A DNA stretch of 64,000 nt, taken from Helicostylum pulchrum. Its lineage: Eukaryota > Mucoromycota > Mucoromycetes > Mucorales > Mucoraceae. The translations under genes were made by a program, and so were the position numbers. This document shows, in pieces, positions 11,230-22,544 of this stretch. Where the stretch lies: NCBI GenBank assembly GCA_025677825.1, contig JAIXMO010000006.1, positions 310,001 to 374,000 on the forward strand, read 5' to 3'. The notes below the pieces were generated by a model, which searched no databases, had not been told where the DNA came from, and was given only the letters and a program-made list of their open reading frames with translations. The first letter of the stretch is position 1, and the number at the start of each line of letters is the position of its first letter.

Positions 11230-12967
11230 ATGTCAAAAGTCAGCTAGAGCGATTTACCAAAAGAGATATTATGTTTAGTATTTTACTATCTTGAAGACCA
11301 AGTGACGATGTGTCAATCTCCTATAAATAAAGTATGAGTTTTCCGTGCACCAGAAGTATATCACAGTGTCAACTCACTTGCAAGAACTGGAGTACTTTAG
11401 CTCGATACAAGCTCTATACATGTCTTATTCTAAAAACCCCTAGGCAGTTGAATTTGATAATTGATTTAAATAGTCATTTAAAGGACCTGGTTCATCATAT
11501 TAGGGTTGATAACAGATATACACACGATGATGTTATTACGGCCTTTAACGAAATCGATTTACACTTTACGGAACTCAAGAGCGTGTACTCTGATAATCGA
11601 CATTGTAGAGATGTAATTTGGAAAGTTGTTAAAAGTGAAAGGCCAAGAGGTCGGTTTTCAAAATTACAAGTGATTCCTTTAATGCACCCTGAAACGTACA
11701 ACGATATAGTACAATATAATCATGTAGCCTGGAGTTTGCGAAATACTTTACGTGAATTAGAAGTTTATTTCACAAGTCTCGAAGTGGTTCATTTTTACCT
11801 TAATAATCATGTGTATAAAATTGAACAACAGCTTAAAGAGTCTGGATCTTTGCGCTCTGTGAATATGACTTACGACGAGCGAACTCCTGTCTATGACGAG
11901 CTTGAAAAGATCTACCCAAACGTTCAAGTCTTGCCACAGGTTAAACAACTGGAAATCCGAGGGTTCCCATACGACTGTGATATGTATCCTTATGTTATGC
12001 AAGTATTTTCAAATCTTGATATAATTCGTTTGCCTGTAATAGATTCTGAACAAGCAGGAACTGTACCGCCGCTCTCTACTGAGGTTGCCCCTCAATTCGT
12101 AAGGTATTTGCTTCGAATAGCGTCTGTAAGTGTCACTTATATTCCCTTTAAAAATCTTGAGCAAGTCATGATGGAGTTTTATAATCGGGAGCGGATTATC
12201 AAGAGGTTCACTGTACAATATCACAATAATATGAAAGATGCACGTTGCTCGTCCTACATATCCGTGAGTGATAATGTAAAGTATGGAATGTATATCGATG
12301 TAAACTACGCGAAAGAGAGTTCAAGAATAATACTACCTCGTGTTGGTATGATTGAACACAATGGCGATAACTTCCAGGATATCACAATGAATATGGGGTT
12401 TGACTTTGATGATATCGAATTGTTAGCGGTGAGTAGTACACAAGAAGACGGTCTCTAGTATTTTGAGCAAGTGTCTCAATGTAAAAAAACATTTCTGTTG
12501 CACGTACTCTATTACGTTCGTTTGGTACTAGTTTACAGCAGCAAAATATATCGTTTGTTCGAAGGTTGAGATCGAATAGTTCGTTGGCGTATGGCTCGTT
12601 TTTACTTGATATGTCGTTTCATTTACCTTTTATTGACGAGTTTGTTGTCACTCGTTGTCGATTTGATGGTGAGAACGAGAAAAATATCACGATCGATATG
12701 TCTGGTACTACGTTTACAGATATTGTATATAATGGTGATTATAACTTTATAGTAAAAGTGTATTTAAAGTTGGCAACCCTAGAGAACAATACTAGCAGTT
12801 GGCTTGCTGTCAAGAATAATCAGTTTAATACGTGTACTGAAAATGAGTATCAAAATTCATTACAGAATACAAAAATTATATCACTTTTTATTCAGTGTAA
12901 ACAAATAGATAGTTTTAGTTTTAGAGCTAATATTTTTAGGTTTGTTGTAAGAATCGGTTTAAAATAA
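11230..12967 (+). pseudogene. Broken F-box/leucine-rich-type protein gene
   Basis: An F-box can be read as DLPKEILCLVFYYLEDQVT at 11251, spliced over a short intron to SQCQLTCKNWSTLARYKLY, the typical F-box end. The ATG at 11230 is separated from it by an in-frame TAG. From 11334 a long frame runs to 12458 (LRR-like region), and the C-terminal part continues only after at least two frame changes (around 12460-12560) as the frame ending at 12967. F-box proteins of this size act as substrate receptors of SCF ubiquitin ligases and are highly multiplied in Mucorales. Here the stop and frame changes point to a pseudogene; unusual splicing could rescue part of it. A second broken F-box gene lies at 61043-62792. 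Confidence 0.65.
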
Positions 12968-13539
12968 ATTATTTTTTATTTAACCAGTGTGTTCAACAGT
13001 AAGAGTATGAAGTTTTATATTTCCTGGTACACGGAAATTGTTTAGCCCACCTATTAAAAATTGTAAATATACTTTTACCAAATTTAAAATAATACTTTAT
13101 GAATGTACCAAAAAATAATGGTTAATATTTGTTCATTTCTCGTTTGGCCGTTACTTGATAAAATTCTCGCCGTATCAACTTTTTTTTTATCCGCATAAAG
13201 ATAAAACTTGCGTGAATCAAGTTGGTACACATAAAAGCATGTCTTTTCTTTTTTCTTCTTCTTTTTTCTTTTTTTTTAAAATATGTTTTTTCTAACTAAT
13301 AACTACTGTCCTTCTTAAAGCAATGGTTATTAATAAAAGTACCAAGTTTAAAAAGGATTGAATCATCCAAAAAAAAAAAAATGATGAACAGCTTTTAAAA
13401 ATAAAAGTTAAGCAGGCGGTTGGCAAAAATGTAACAGCGTTTTTTTTTTTAACTTCCTTACGCGAAACAAGTGTAGAACAACCAGCGTACATAAAAAATG
13501 ATTTAGATCACACGAGTAAAAGTGGCGACCCATTTTATC
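12968..13539. other. Intergenic region
   Basis: AT-rich spacer with long T/A runs; nothing coding was recognised. Confidence 0.4.
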
Positions 13540-14155
13540 AGCCTAAGCTGTTTTTTTTTAAGAAGAGACAGATCGCTTTTCTTTCTCTTTTCCTTTAGTT
13601 GCAACGCATAACGCTAGCAAGTATTTTTACAAATGTACTTTTTAAAGGAGTTTATGTCGTAAGTAATTAGGTTAATACTTGCATATTTAAACATGAAGGT
13701 AAACCTGCCCCTCCTCCGACATTAAATACCGTCTGCCAATTTTTAAAAACCGGTCCATGCAATCAGGGTGAAGAGTGTAACTTTTCGCACGTAAGTTTAT
13801 ATAATATTTTAAATGACTTCAAAGCTAAATATAATGTTTTGTTTTGTTTAGGATTTAAAATTGGAACCATGCCGGTTTTTTCACATGCAAGGTTCTTGCG
13901 AACCAGAAGACCGTTGTCCGTACTCTCATGAGCCGTTGGACGAGGATAGATTGGCCCCGACTTCGCGCCTTGACTGGACGTTGTCATTTTTTTCACTTTA
14001 AAGGATACTGTAATACTGGTGATGCCTGCCTGTTCAGCCACGAAGAAGCATCCGAAGAAGAAGAAAAGGCAGCTGAATCAAATATCCTTGCTTGTCGATT
14101 TTGCCATATTTCTAAAAATTGCAATAGAGGAGACGATTGCTTTTTAGTTCTCTAA
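13540..14155 (+). pseudogene. Decayed multi-CCCH zinc-finger gene
   Basis: Several CCCH fingers are visible in sequence: a damaged first finger ending NTCIFKHEG (near 13680-13700), then CQFLKTGPCNQGEECNFSH (C-x7-C-x5-C-x3-H) ending at an intron near 13790, CRFFHMQGSCEPEDRCPYSH after the acceptor near 13851, and CHFFHFKGYCNTGDACLFSH reached only after a frameshift near 13950. A fourth, CRFCHISKNCNRGDDC, lacks its final histidine. The expected first exon is altered: the counterpart at 42894 has ATGCATACTACC and a GTAAGT donor, whereas here the start reads ACG and the donor GCAAGT. Proteins of this kind bind RNA. The gene appears dead. Confidence 0.65.
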
Positions 14156-14308
14156 TTATTATATGATCAATAAACAAAACAAAAAAACAAACAAACAAAA
14201 AAACAAAAAAACAAAATAACTATTATGGTATCAATTTTGTTCATTATATAAATGAAGTTTTATAAATGTAAAAAATTTATTCAGTAACTCGTATTCCGCC
14301 TCATTTCG

Positions 14309-14595
14309 TTATTCTTTACTGATCATTGTATTTATTATTTCAACTAAACGTGGAAGCCCGTAAAACTCGGCTTCTATTCTTAAACTTTTCAAACGCTGCT
14401 TGTGAATATGTAGTTCACCAGTACGCAAATAGAGCAGGATATATCGAAACAAGAACTCGTCGCGATTGATAAAAAAATCCTGGGTGATCTTCATTGCCAA
14501 ATTAGAGAGATATTTACATGGACTCGTGTAAGGTAATATCATAAGGTTTGTAAAAATGGCCGCTGACATTAAGTTTAACAATAGAGTTTACTATG
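14309..14595 (-). pseudogene. Broken KCTD-type BTB (T1) gene, copy 1
   Basis: The minus strand encodes SIVKLNVSGHFYKPYDITLHES in one frame, then a stop, and the rest of the T1 fold (FFINRDEFLFRYILLYLRTG...LKSLRIEAEFYGLPRLV) in another. It aligns end to end with the intact gene at 15258-15851 but has no start codon at the equivalent place and stops soon after the BTB domain. Confidence 0.7.
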
Positions 14596-15257
14596 GAAGA
14601 AGATGGAAAACGATTTTAAATTTGAAAAAAAGGAGATATTAATAAAATCAAGTATTGCTGCGGCCTATCAAGACAATTGAATCAAACCATCATATATTAA
14701 AAAACGTATACAAGCTTTTAACCAGTCTTTAGTTACTTTATAGATAAATGTAACTCATGGGAAGATTCCATACCCTTACGTTATTTGGGGTAGACGGATA
14801 ATTTAGTTTTCAGCATAATTTTTAAAACGAGAAACAGAAACTAGTATCACTTTTACTAATAGTTTGATGATCCTATTCGGCACCTGAGGCATTGCTCTTA
14901 CGCTGCTATACATCAATATTACTTGGACAACGAATCAGTAACACTTATAGTACTCATTCGTTCCTTTTTATTATTGAAAGAAAAAAAAAAGTAGCGTATT
15001 ACATTTATCATATTTGATCAAATAGATTCCTTTCTTATCATTATTAACTGAAAATATTAAACTGTCTTAGTGTATTAATCAAACTTTGCACACTCTTTCA
15101 TATTACAGAGTTAAAAGCAAGAATATAATCGCTTTTACTAGTATAATGAAACAAGTGTTAAGCAGCTTAAAAAAAACTGAAGTAACTTTCAGTTCTGTAA
15201 AAAATAAAAAATAAATTGTTTAAGAAAAATGAAAGTATGTAAAGAGAAATAAAAGGT
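14596..15257. other. Spacer between KCTD-type copies
   Basis: AT-rich DNA with no recognised gene. The sequence just beyond copy 1 (14225-14290) is related to that at 15915-15980, suggesting that the copies arose by tandem duplication of gene plus flanks. Confidence 0.4.
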
Positions 15258-15851
15258 TTATTCAGTGTTGGAAACAAGATACATGATGGTTTCTTTTGAT
15301 GAATAACCTACGTAATTATCCCCTTTAGCTTTATTACAGGCTCTTCCGCAATGTCGGGATTCTTTATGGACAGGTATTTCTCGGGGACAATTGTAGGACG
15401 TTACATCACATCGTATAGACGTAATAAATTCCTTACCGGGACCTACGGCTGTACGATCACATAACCCTCTACGGAAACCAGTAACATTAATATTAGAGTA
15501 TGTAATAAATTCCTCTTGAGTTAGTAACCGGAATACGGGCTTCTTTAGCTGTTCTTCGTCGATCATTGTATTTACCATTGTAGCTAAATTTGAAATAATA
15601 TAGAACTCAGCTTCGTTCCTTAAACTTTTCCAATATTGCTTATCAACATCCAATTGACCTGTACGCAAATATAAAAGTACGTAGCGAAACAAGAACCCAT
15701 CGCGATCGATAAAGATTTCTTTTTGATTTGATAGATTTTCTGACCAGTTTCCGTCTACCAAATTACAAAGGAATTCGGACTCTCTTAGAGTATCCTTGGT
15801 AGTTCGGTAAACTGTACCTCCGACATCTAGTTTTACAATATAGTGCTCCAT
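15258..15851 (-). CDS. KCTD-type BTB/POZ (T1 domain) protein
   Basis: A single open exon of 197 residues starts at ATG 15851. Residues 4-100 are a BTB domain of the potassium-channel-tetramerisation type: VKLDVGGTVYRTTKDTLRES, an acidic FIDRDGFLFRYVLLYLRTG block and a closing helix with LRNEAEFY. No membrane segment follows, so this is a soluble KCTD-like protein rather than a channel. KCTD proteins form oligomers and often act as Cullin-3 adaptors. The C-terminal 90 residues include several cysteines and no recognised domain. It is the only intact member of the local array (copies at 14309 and perhaps 15977 are decayed). Confidence 0.8.
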   Translation of the reverse strand: MEHYIVKLDVGGTVYRTTKDTLRESEFLCNLVDGNWSENLSNQKEIFIDRDGFLFRYVLLYLRTGQLDVDKQYWKSLRNEAEFYIISNLATMVNTMIDEEQLKKPVFRLLTQEEFITYSNINVTGFRRGLCDRTAVGPGKEFITSIRCDVTSYNCPREIPVHKESRHCGRACNKAKGDNYVGYSSKETIMYLVSNTE

Positions 15852-15976
15852 GATTTTTTAGATAGAAAAGGAAGAAGATAGAAAGGGATAATCTTCTTTT
15901 AAATATAAAAAAAAATATGATGTCAATTTTGTTCGTAAGATAAATGAAGTTTTAAAAGTAAATATATCGAAATTTA

Positions 15977-16240
15977 TTAAGTGATTGAAACAAAATACAT
16001 GTGATGTACAAGAGAGAAAAAAAAAAGCTGGATATTTTTGTTTGCTATGAAAGGGTATACGTTTATTATAAAGTGTTCGAGCAAAGACAATAGTACGGAT
16101 AAATAAAGAGAGCCAATATCACTTTCTTGATAGTTTGTCATAAATAAAACAAGTTTGGCTAACTTACTAGGTTTTGACCAAGACAATATTTTGGTAACTT
16201 GAGACCAGATCAATTTTTTCGTACACGGAATAGGGTGCAT
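15977..16240 (-). pseudogene. Possible KCTD-type remnant, copy 3
   Basis: The 3' end of this minus-strand frame reads HHMYFVSIT with the same position and flanking DNA as the intact copy's IMYLVSNT, and the adjacent 15915-15980 DNA repeats the flank of copy 1. The rest is not recognisable, so this may be only a duplicated gene end. Confidence 0.3.
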
Positions 16241-17257
16241 GAACCATGAGTTTTTATAAATTTAGGGAATTGTGCTTTACATCCAGTGGTGAGATGTTGT
16301 AATACTTCATCACTATTACTTTCAGAAGTACCAAGTGTGTTATTGTTGGAAAGAAACGAAAGTTGCGAGTTCATATAGTAGTTATGGTAGAGTGCTTTAA
16401 ACGGATATCAAGATAATAAACTGTAGAGTAATATAAACAAAAAGTAAAAAAGAAGAACTGTTTTATAGCAAAAATGTTTTTAACCAAGGTACGCGCATTA
16501 ATAAAAAAATATTAAAGAGTTCATTGTTCAGGTGAATAAAATACGTTTCGTTCCTGAAAAAGCCCACCTTAAAAATAATATACTAACTACTTTTTTTTTA
16601 AAAAAAAAAGTCAAAGGGTTGATTATATGACTACAATGTGTATATTTCGAGTTGCAAAAATAACCCTCCCCCAGTGTATTCTGTTCACTCTAGCTTTGTG
16701 CTTCACGTTAAATATGCACGCAATAACTGACGGCTATATTATTCAGTAGTTAACAAACACGCACAACTCTTTTTTTTTTTTTACAAAAAAACAATATGGG
16801 TAATTGAATTACCAGACGAGATCAGCTTAAAAAGTGATCCATTTTATTTTGTTGTAAAGGATTACATGCGCATGCATAAAACAAAGAGTATATTTGAATA
16901 TTACTTTGAGAATAATAACTCAACTTCTTTATTCAATTTATCTTTGAACAAGAAAATTAAAAGGTACACGTATAAAAAAAATTACTTAGGGTGATATATG
17001 AACATTGTAAAATAAAAGAGTTTTATCTACTGCAAGAAAATGATTGAATAAATAAATTCTGACCCTCAATTGAGTTGAGGAAAAAATAAGTCGCCAAACT
17101 CACTGTGCATTAAATAAATAAAGCTGTTTAATGTGTATAAGCGAGAACATTTGCATAAGTGTTCTGTTCGGCGTGACTGTTGTTGCTGCTTTTTTTGTCA
17201 AAAAAAAAAAAAAAAAATTGTGATAAACCTTTTTATTATTCTTTAAAAACAATCATT
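16241..17257. other. Intergenic region and NOP6 promoter
   Basis: About 1 kb of AT-rich DNA with T- and A-runs. It should hold the promoter of the downstream plus-strand gene; no specific site was recognised. Confidence 0.4.
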
Positions 17258-18091
17258 ATGGCCGAAAAGAAATTGAGTAAACGTGAACAAAAAGCTGAGG
17301 CCTTCAAAAAGAGAGCAAAGAAGCCTCAATTCACCGATGAGATGGCTGTTCCTCAATCTGACGAAATTGTTCCCGAGCCTGTTAAAGAAGAACCTGTCAA
17401 GGTCGAAAAGCGTAAAGCCGAAGCTATCAGCGTACCTACAGAAGAAAGTGGCGAATCTCAAAAGAAAAAGAACAGAAGAAGTAAAAAGAGTTCAAACATG
17501 GACGGTAGTAGATATATTGTTTTTGTTGGTAAAGTACATTTAGGAAAAAACTAGATCTCTCTCTTTCTCGATCTTAACTTTTTTCTTTTTCGTTTTTTTT
17601 TATAGGTAACTTGCCTTATGCAACCACTGTCGAAGAACTCGAAAAGCATTTTGAGCATGTAGAAGATATTAAATCTACTCGTCTTTTAACCGATAAAGCC
17701 ACTGGTAAACCTAAGGGGTTTGCATTTATGGAATTTGAGCACTCTAAAGATCTTAATGTAAGTAATAAATAACTATATATAAAAAAGGGAAAAAGGGAGT
17801 ATTAAATGGGTTTATAGAAAGCATTAGCCTTCCATCATACCTTTTTCAAGAAGAGACAAATCAATGTTGAATTAACTGCTGGTGGTGGAGGTAATAAGAG
17901 TGAAACTAGAAAAGAAAAGCTCAAGGTGAAGAACGAACGTTTAACAGAAGAAAGAGTAAGTTTATATATATAAAAAGCGGGTGTAATTATGGTAACTAAC
18001 TTTTTTTTAAAATCTATAGGCAAAGAAGCATGAAGAATTAAAGGGAAAAGCAGCTCCCGCATCATCGTATAAGATCGATATTCCTCAATAA
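17258..18091 (+). CDS. NOP6: Nop6-like nucleolar RRM protein
   Basis: Four exons (17258-17528, 17606-17757, 17818-17955, 18020-18091) give 210 residues. A lysine-rich N-terminus (MAEKKLSKREQKAEAFKKR) with an acidic/basic low-complexity segment is followed by one RRM: YIVFVGNLPYATTVEELEKHF (RNP2 IVFVGNL), and GKPKGFAFMEF (RNP1). The post-RRM segment HHTFFKKRQINVELTAGGGG and the KLKVKNERLTEER helix match yeast Nop6, a 90S pre-ribosome factor acting in 40S subunit biogenesis in the nucleolus. The start is the first ATG after the T-rich leader and matches the family N-terminus. Introns are 77, 60 and 64 nt. Confidence 0.88.
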
Positions 18092-18223
18092 TAAAGTCAT
18101 GTAGCATAAATAAACAGTCCTTAGAAAACACATGTAAATTTGATTCCGACGAGCTGTATTTTTATTGTTTTGTTTTTTCCCGTATTTTTCTTCTTCTTTT
18201 TCTTATTACCCCATCTCTTTTAA

Positions 18224-19005
18224 ATGAAATTCAGATTGGATCCTTTCCCCAAGTTTAGTGAAACTGCTTTAGCAGGTTTATTAAACGCACGTATTCTTAT
18301 CTTCTCTGTTGTTGTAGCCAAAATCACATTGGACCGTCTTTACAAATATGCTATGGTAAGTTTTATAGGTTTTTTTAAAAAAAAAGATATACTAACGTGT
18401 ATATCAAGATTGTTAACCCTTTGGGATATGATGCTGATGGAGAGCCTACATTGGATATTCTCGAATACCAAAACCCTTGGACGTCTGACCAAGTACATAT
18501 GTCTTTAAACAGTTATGGAGCAAAAGGTAGGCAAGCCTACTTGAGTTATTTATTCTACGATTGCGTGTTTGTTTTAGCACGTACAGTACCTATGCTCGTT
18601 ATCTGTACTTGGCCATACAAGAAGGCACCCGCTTCCGCTCGTCCTGGTGTTTGGATTCCCGTATTAAACTTGGTCATAGATCTTTTTGAGAACTTGTTAA
18701 TTACTGTCTTAATCAAGATTTTCCCTCTTCGCGTTCAAGTTATTGAGACCTTTGCCGCCTATGTTATTCAATTGAAGTGGCTTACTTTCAAGGTTTCGAT
18801 TGCCATCATGTTTATTTCTCTTTTCGTAGGTATTTATTACGGTTTCCACAGTCTGTTGGCCGATAGTGTTGTATTGGAAAAGGATCGTCAAAAGAAATTG
18901 GCGTCAAGAGAAAAGGTACAGGAAGTTTTGCAAAATTCGGCTGCTCGTCGTGCTACCTCTGCTGCTACAGGTAGAGCTCAATCCGTTAATAAGAAGGACT
19001 CTTAA
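18224..19005 (+). CDS. Conserved-looking multi-pass membrane protein, unrecognised
   Basis: Two exons (18224-18355 and 18409-19005) give 242 residues; the intron carries a TACTAAC branch site. About four hydrophobic segments are visible: around residues 18-38, 88-106, 126-150 and 165-195, separated by short charged loops (NPWTSDQVHMSLNSYG, WPYKKAPASARPG). The tail is soluble, rich in lysine, glutamine and alanine. The sequence looks like a functional protein with even codon use, but I do not recognise its family and infer no function beyond membrane location. Confidence 0.75.
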
Positions 19006-19123
19006 AAAAAACAATTTCACCCTTGTACCTTTTTTCATGTAAATAACTGCCTAAAAAAAAATAAAGACCCACCCCCTTTTAGATGCGTTCTTTTAAAATA
19101 TATATAAAAAACGTCCACATGTT

Positions 19124-19925
19124 TTATGAGCAACACTTGCTGGATTTATTATAAGACTGTATTGAAATAGTAGAGCTTGAATAGTCTATGTCGCTGCAGT
19201 CTGTCACATCTAGTTCTAAGATACTATTGATCAAGTAATTTGCTGCTTCAGTTATACATTTATTTTCTTTTGCAGATGTTTCGAACCTAAAAGAATTATA
19301 ATGTAAGACAAAATATAAAGTTTTTCTTAGTTTTATTCAGTTACTTGCCATTGAATAAATCCATTATCTAAGCAAAACTGATCCAATTCGTGTTTACTTT
19401 TTGAATTTTCTTGTTGATCAATCTATGTTATCTACAGTTAGTAAATAAATATGTACACTGTATGTCTAATTATAAAAACCTTATTTGCAAGTAAAATGGT
19501 AGGTATTCCTCCACCATCTACCAGTTGAACTTTTGAGTCTATATCAACTTTCCATTTGATCACGTTTTCAAACGTCTTTGGCCTTGTCACATCATATACA
19601 ACAAAAGCACCCACTGCTCCTTTATAGTATACCCGAGTCATATTACCGAACCTTTCTTGTCCTGCAATATCCCATAATTGTAAATGAACCATTATATCCG
19701 ATTCATGTTGTATCACTTTTAGTGCAAAGTCTACACCAATTGTAGATTTATAATGTGTGGAAAATGTCTCTTGTACGTAGCGGCGTAAGATGGATGTTTT
19801 TCCTGTACCGAGATCGCCTACTACAAGAATTTTATATTGATATGTACGCTACGAATAAAATAAAAAAAAAGGATGGTACATTAGCCTCCGAAAGATATAC
19901 TCTTTATAGGTACCGGCATTACCAT
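19124..19925 (-). CDS. Rab32-family small GTPase
   Basis: Four exons (19925-19914, 19848-19480, 19422-19349, 19286-19124) give 205 residues. All GTPase motifs are present: P-loop GDLGTGKTS, switch I with YKSTIGVDFALKV, DIAGQERFGNMTRVYYKGAVG (the alanine in DIAGQE and FGNMTRVYY mark the Rab32/38/29 group), NKID, and ETSAK. The C-terminus KCCS is a prenylation signal. Rab32 proteins act on lysosome-related organelles, autophagy and mitochondria-linked membranes. The third intron uses a GC donor (GCAAGT), required to keep GFIQWFETSAKEN in frame. The four-codon first exon (MVMP) is the least certain part. Confidence 0.9.
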
Positions 19926-20093
19926 AAATATAAATATAAAAAGAAAGAAAGGAAATAAAAAGGGCAAGATGTGGTATCCTGATCCATCTAAATTTTATGT
20001 GATAGGTTGAAAGGGACAACGTGGAACGTTATCAGTGTAACACAGTAGCGTCATTTAGAGGGATTTAATTAAAAGAAAAAGAAATGTTTATTA

Positions 20094-20518
20094 CTACTTT
20101 CCAAATAGTTTTGCAAAAGGGCCTTTTCCATCTTTACTCGCTTCCAGTGAAGCTATTAATTTGGAGTAATAATTTGGATTTCCTGCTGGAGTAAGAATTT
20201 TATCGGAAATCGGATACTACGTAACATAATGTTATTAATAATAGGATCTTTTTTTTCAAGAAAAAGCACGCCTTTCTTTTTTACCTTGTCTTTAAATTTA
20301 TTATCTAATAAAAACTCTAAAGCTTCCAATTCTCTATGTTGTTTACTCAAGTCAAGTGTATCTTTTTCTTGACCAGTTCTGAATGTTTCTTCTACCCTTT
20401 TCGATAAAATCTGCTTCATGCCGCGATTAAGTCTAATTTTATCCTCTGGCCATTCTTTAACAATGCGAAGGTAAGAACGATACAATGAACGTATTTCTTG
20501 TTGTGTAGCTTTCGACAT
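20094..20518 (-). CDS. UQCC2/LYR-like mitochondrial complex assembly factor
   Basis: Two exons (20518-20285, 20216-20094) give 118 residues. The N-terminus contains SLYRSYLRIVKEWPEDK followed by NRGMKQILSKRVEETFRTGQE, which resembles the UQCC2 (MNF1/Cbp6-like) pattern of a (L)YR-x-FL-x-EWP-x-D helix followed by a RV-x-x-FR-x-G-E helix; the LYR tripeptide also fits the wider LYR family. Both groups are small mitochondrial matrix helpers, UQCC2 assisting cytochrome b maturation in complex III. There is no obvious cleavable presequence, as is common for such proteins. Family choice between UQCC2 and a LYR protein is not certain. Confidence 0.6.
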
Positions 20519-20757
20519 GTAAGTTTTTTTTATATATAAAAAAAAGAATAAGAGAGAAAAAGGGAAAATATAATTCGGAGTTGTCAACACCCCTCCGTCT
20601 CTCTTCATGATAAAATACGCTGTGCCTAACCTAAACCCAACTCTATCTCGCTATATATGAATACATGTACAATCACAATCTTATTTGCATAAATAAACTT
20701 TCGTCTTCGAATTAGATATTTATTCCTTTTTTTAATATATAAGAAAAAAATACTCGT

Positions 20758-21291
20758 TTATGCTCTAGCTTTGACAGTAGGTTCCCAAGCATGTAACTTG
20801 GGAGCAGTGGTACTGTAAGTCTGGAAAGCCTTGGGAGTACCAGAGAAGTTAGGAATGGGCTCACCCCACCACTTCTTGGGTTGAATGTTCATTTCGGTAG
20901 GAGGCTCTTGAACAATACGACTCAACCACATGTGCCTATAATGTACATTGTAACGTTAAAATAATTCGCTAAAAAAGAGGGTTCTTATTATTTGTTTTAC
21001 CAATCGGGGGTAATATCCACACTATCAGGTTGGTTACTGGCATAGTCGACCCAACGTTCACGACCTAAGTGTTTTTTTTAAAAAAATCAATAAAATAAAA
21101 TAAAATAAATCAACCCTTTTGTCTGTTCCATTACCTGAAACTTCATCAAGATTCTCAAAGTATCTGTTTCCGTTAGCATCAGTACCAACAAGACGACCCC
21201 ACTTGGTATCACAAATGGTGTCTAATTGTCTCATGTATTGAGAAGGTCCAATTTTCATCAAATTCTTTAATGTACGTCCAATTGTTGACAT
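20758..21291 (-). CDS. NDUFA12: NADH:ubiquinone oxidoreductase accessory subunit NDUFA12 (B17.2)
   Basis: Three exons (21291-21135, 21064-21001, 20935-20758) encode 132 residues. Landmarks of the family are clear: KWGRLVGTDANGNRYFENLD, then GRERWVDYA after the first intron, the DWHMWLSRIVQEPP block and WWGEPIPNFSGTPKAFQTYS near the end. The protein is a peripheral matrix-arm subunit of mitochondrial complex I. The gene lies 239 bp upstream of, and co-directional with, the UQCC2-like gene, but each has its own introns and leader. Poly-A/T tracts upstream (A28 around 21374-21401) mark the promoter side. Confidence 0.95.
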
Positions 21292-21953
21292 TGTTGATAT
21301 TAATTATTTTTTTTTAGAGTAGGGAGGAAAGAAGTAAAAAAGAAATTAAATTAACAAATGAACAATTCCAAATTCAAAAAAAAAAAAAAAAAAAAAAAAA
21401 AATCGCTGACTATGTATTATAGCTAATTTCCCAGTTGGAGCTGTCTAATCTTTGTGTCTGCGCCCATGTCTTCAACCCAAATGTCGACGTCACATAATAG
21501 TCGAACTGGGATAATTGTATATCCAGTTGCATTGTTAGCTCATCCAAAAAAAAATCTGCAATAGCTTAAACATTATAATATTGCTCGCAGGAGTATTTGA
21601 AGAACAAAATAATTAACAAAAGGAAATATAGCTGTCATTCGCAGAATAGGATGACAAAAAAAAGATAATAATTTGGGTATAAAATCCTAAGGCGATACCC
21701 CCTATTCTACTAACAAACCTTTAAAAAACCACAGAAATAAGGGGAATACGTTAAAATTTCTGCTAGAGTGAAACTGTACCCTAAAAAAACTTCTACAATA
21801 TTGCAACGTTGGATATACTTGTTTACATACTACACTTTAACATACTAATATACATTCAAACGCTATTTATTTATAAACATATGCAAGATATTTAATCTCG
21901 TGACTTTATTCTTTTGGGAGTTGTATCAGTAACATAACATAATGATTCAAGTA
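21292..21953. other. Intergenic region
   Basis: AT-rich spacer with an A28 homopolymer near 21374-21401. No gene recognised. Confidence 0.4.
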
Positions 21954-22118
21954 TTAAGCACGACGACAAATTCTGTTTACACAGTTGAGACCTTTTTCAC
22001 AGTCGCGAGTCTGATAACAAATTTCGCCTTCTTTACTCTTTATGTATCTCGCGTTCACCATCGTTGTAGAAGAGCCAAACAAAGCAACAAGCACGAATAT
22101 GTACTTGCTGAAAATCAT
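21954..22118 (-). CDS. Small secreted cysteine-rich peptide
   Basis: A 54-residue minus-strand frame starts at ATG 22118 after an A-rich leader (TTAAAAAAAATG). Residues 1-23 form a signal peptide (hydrophobic core YIFVLVALFGSSTT, ending MVNA before R24). The mature 31 residues hold four cysteines spaced C-x5-C-x5-C-x4-C (CYQTRDCEKGLNCVNRIC), a spacing seen in dickkopf/knottin-like secreted modules. The plus-strand gene at 22545 shares the same signal-peptide end (GSS-T-MVNA) and the same cysteine spacing, so the two are divergent paralogs. Function is unknown; an effector, antimicrobial or signalling peptide are all possible. It overlaps a plus-strand 61-codon frame that lacks such features. 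Confidence 0.65.
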   Translation of the reverse strand: MIFSKYIFVLVALFGSSTTMVNARYIKSKEGEICYQTRDCEKGLNCVNRICRRA

Positions 22119-22544
22119 TTTTTTTAATAGAAAAAAATGGTATAGTAATAGAAGAAAGAGGAGGTATTTTGTTAAAAGAAGGTTAAGAAATTATCTTCAC
22201 TCTTTTACTCGATAAATTAGATTAAAGGAGGTGTCGTTTAGATGCAGCGGATAATTTTATAAAGCGATACGTAACACTGTTTATGATTATAAGACATCCA
22301 TTAAATCCTCTTTTTGTTTTTACCTTGTCGTGTTGCTAACGAAGAAGTAATATAAGCGCTTCACTTTTTTAAATATAGCAACTATCTTGGATATTTTTTT
22401 TTTGACAAATGGTGTAGTATTAACTACACATAATTATGCCGAGCAATGCAATTTTAACAGAAATACTCCCCAGTGTCTACATAAATCCAAAAAAAAAAAA
22501 AAAAAACTAGCCGTCCTCTTTTCTTCTATATAATTTCCCTTTTT
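22119..22544. promoter_or_regulatory. Divergent spacer between the two secreted-peptide genes
   Basis: About 430 bp of AT-rich DNA between divergently oriented paralogs, so both promoters should be here. It includes an A18 run just upstream of the plus-strand gene and a TATATAA-like box near 22528. Confidence 0.4.

Noticed and set aside
17283..17543. Alternative-frame reading inside the first NOP6 exon
   Set aside because: It is a shadow of the real coding frame, which has clear RRM continuity.
21942..22127. A plus-strand 61-codon frame over the secreted peptide gene
   Set aside because: The minus strand has the signal peptide, cysteine pattern and paralog; the plus-strand frame has no such support.
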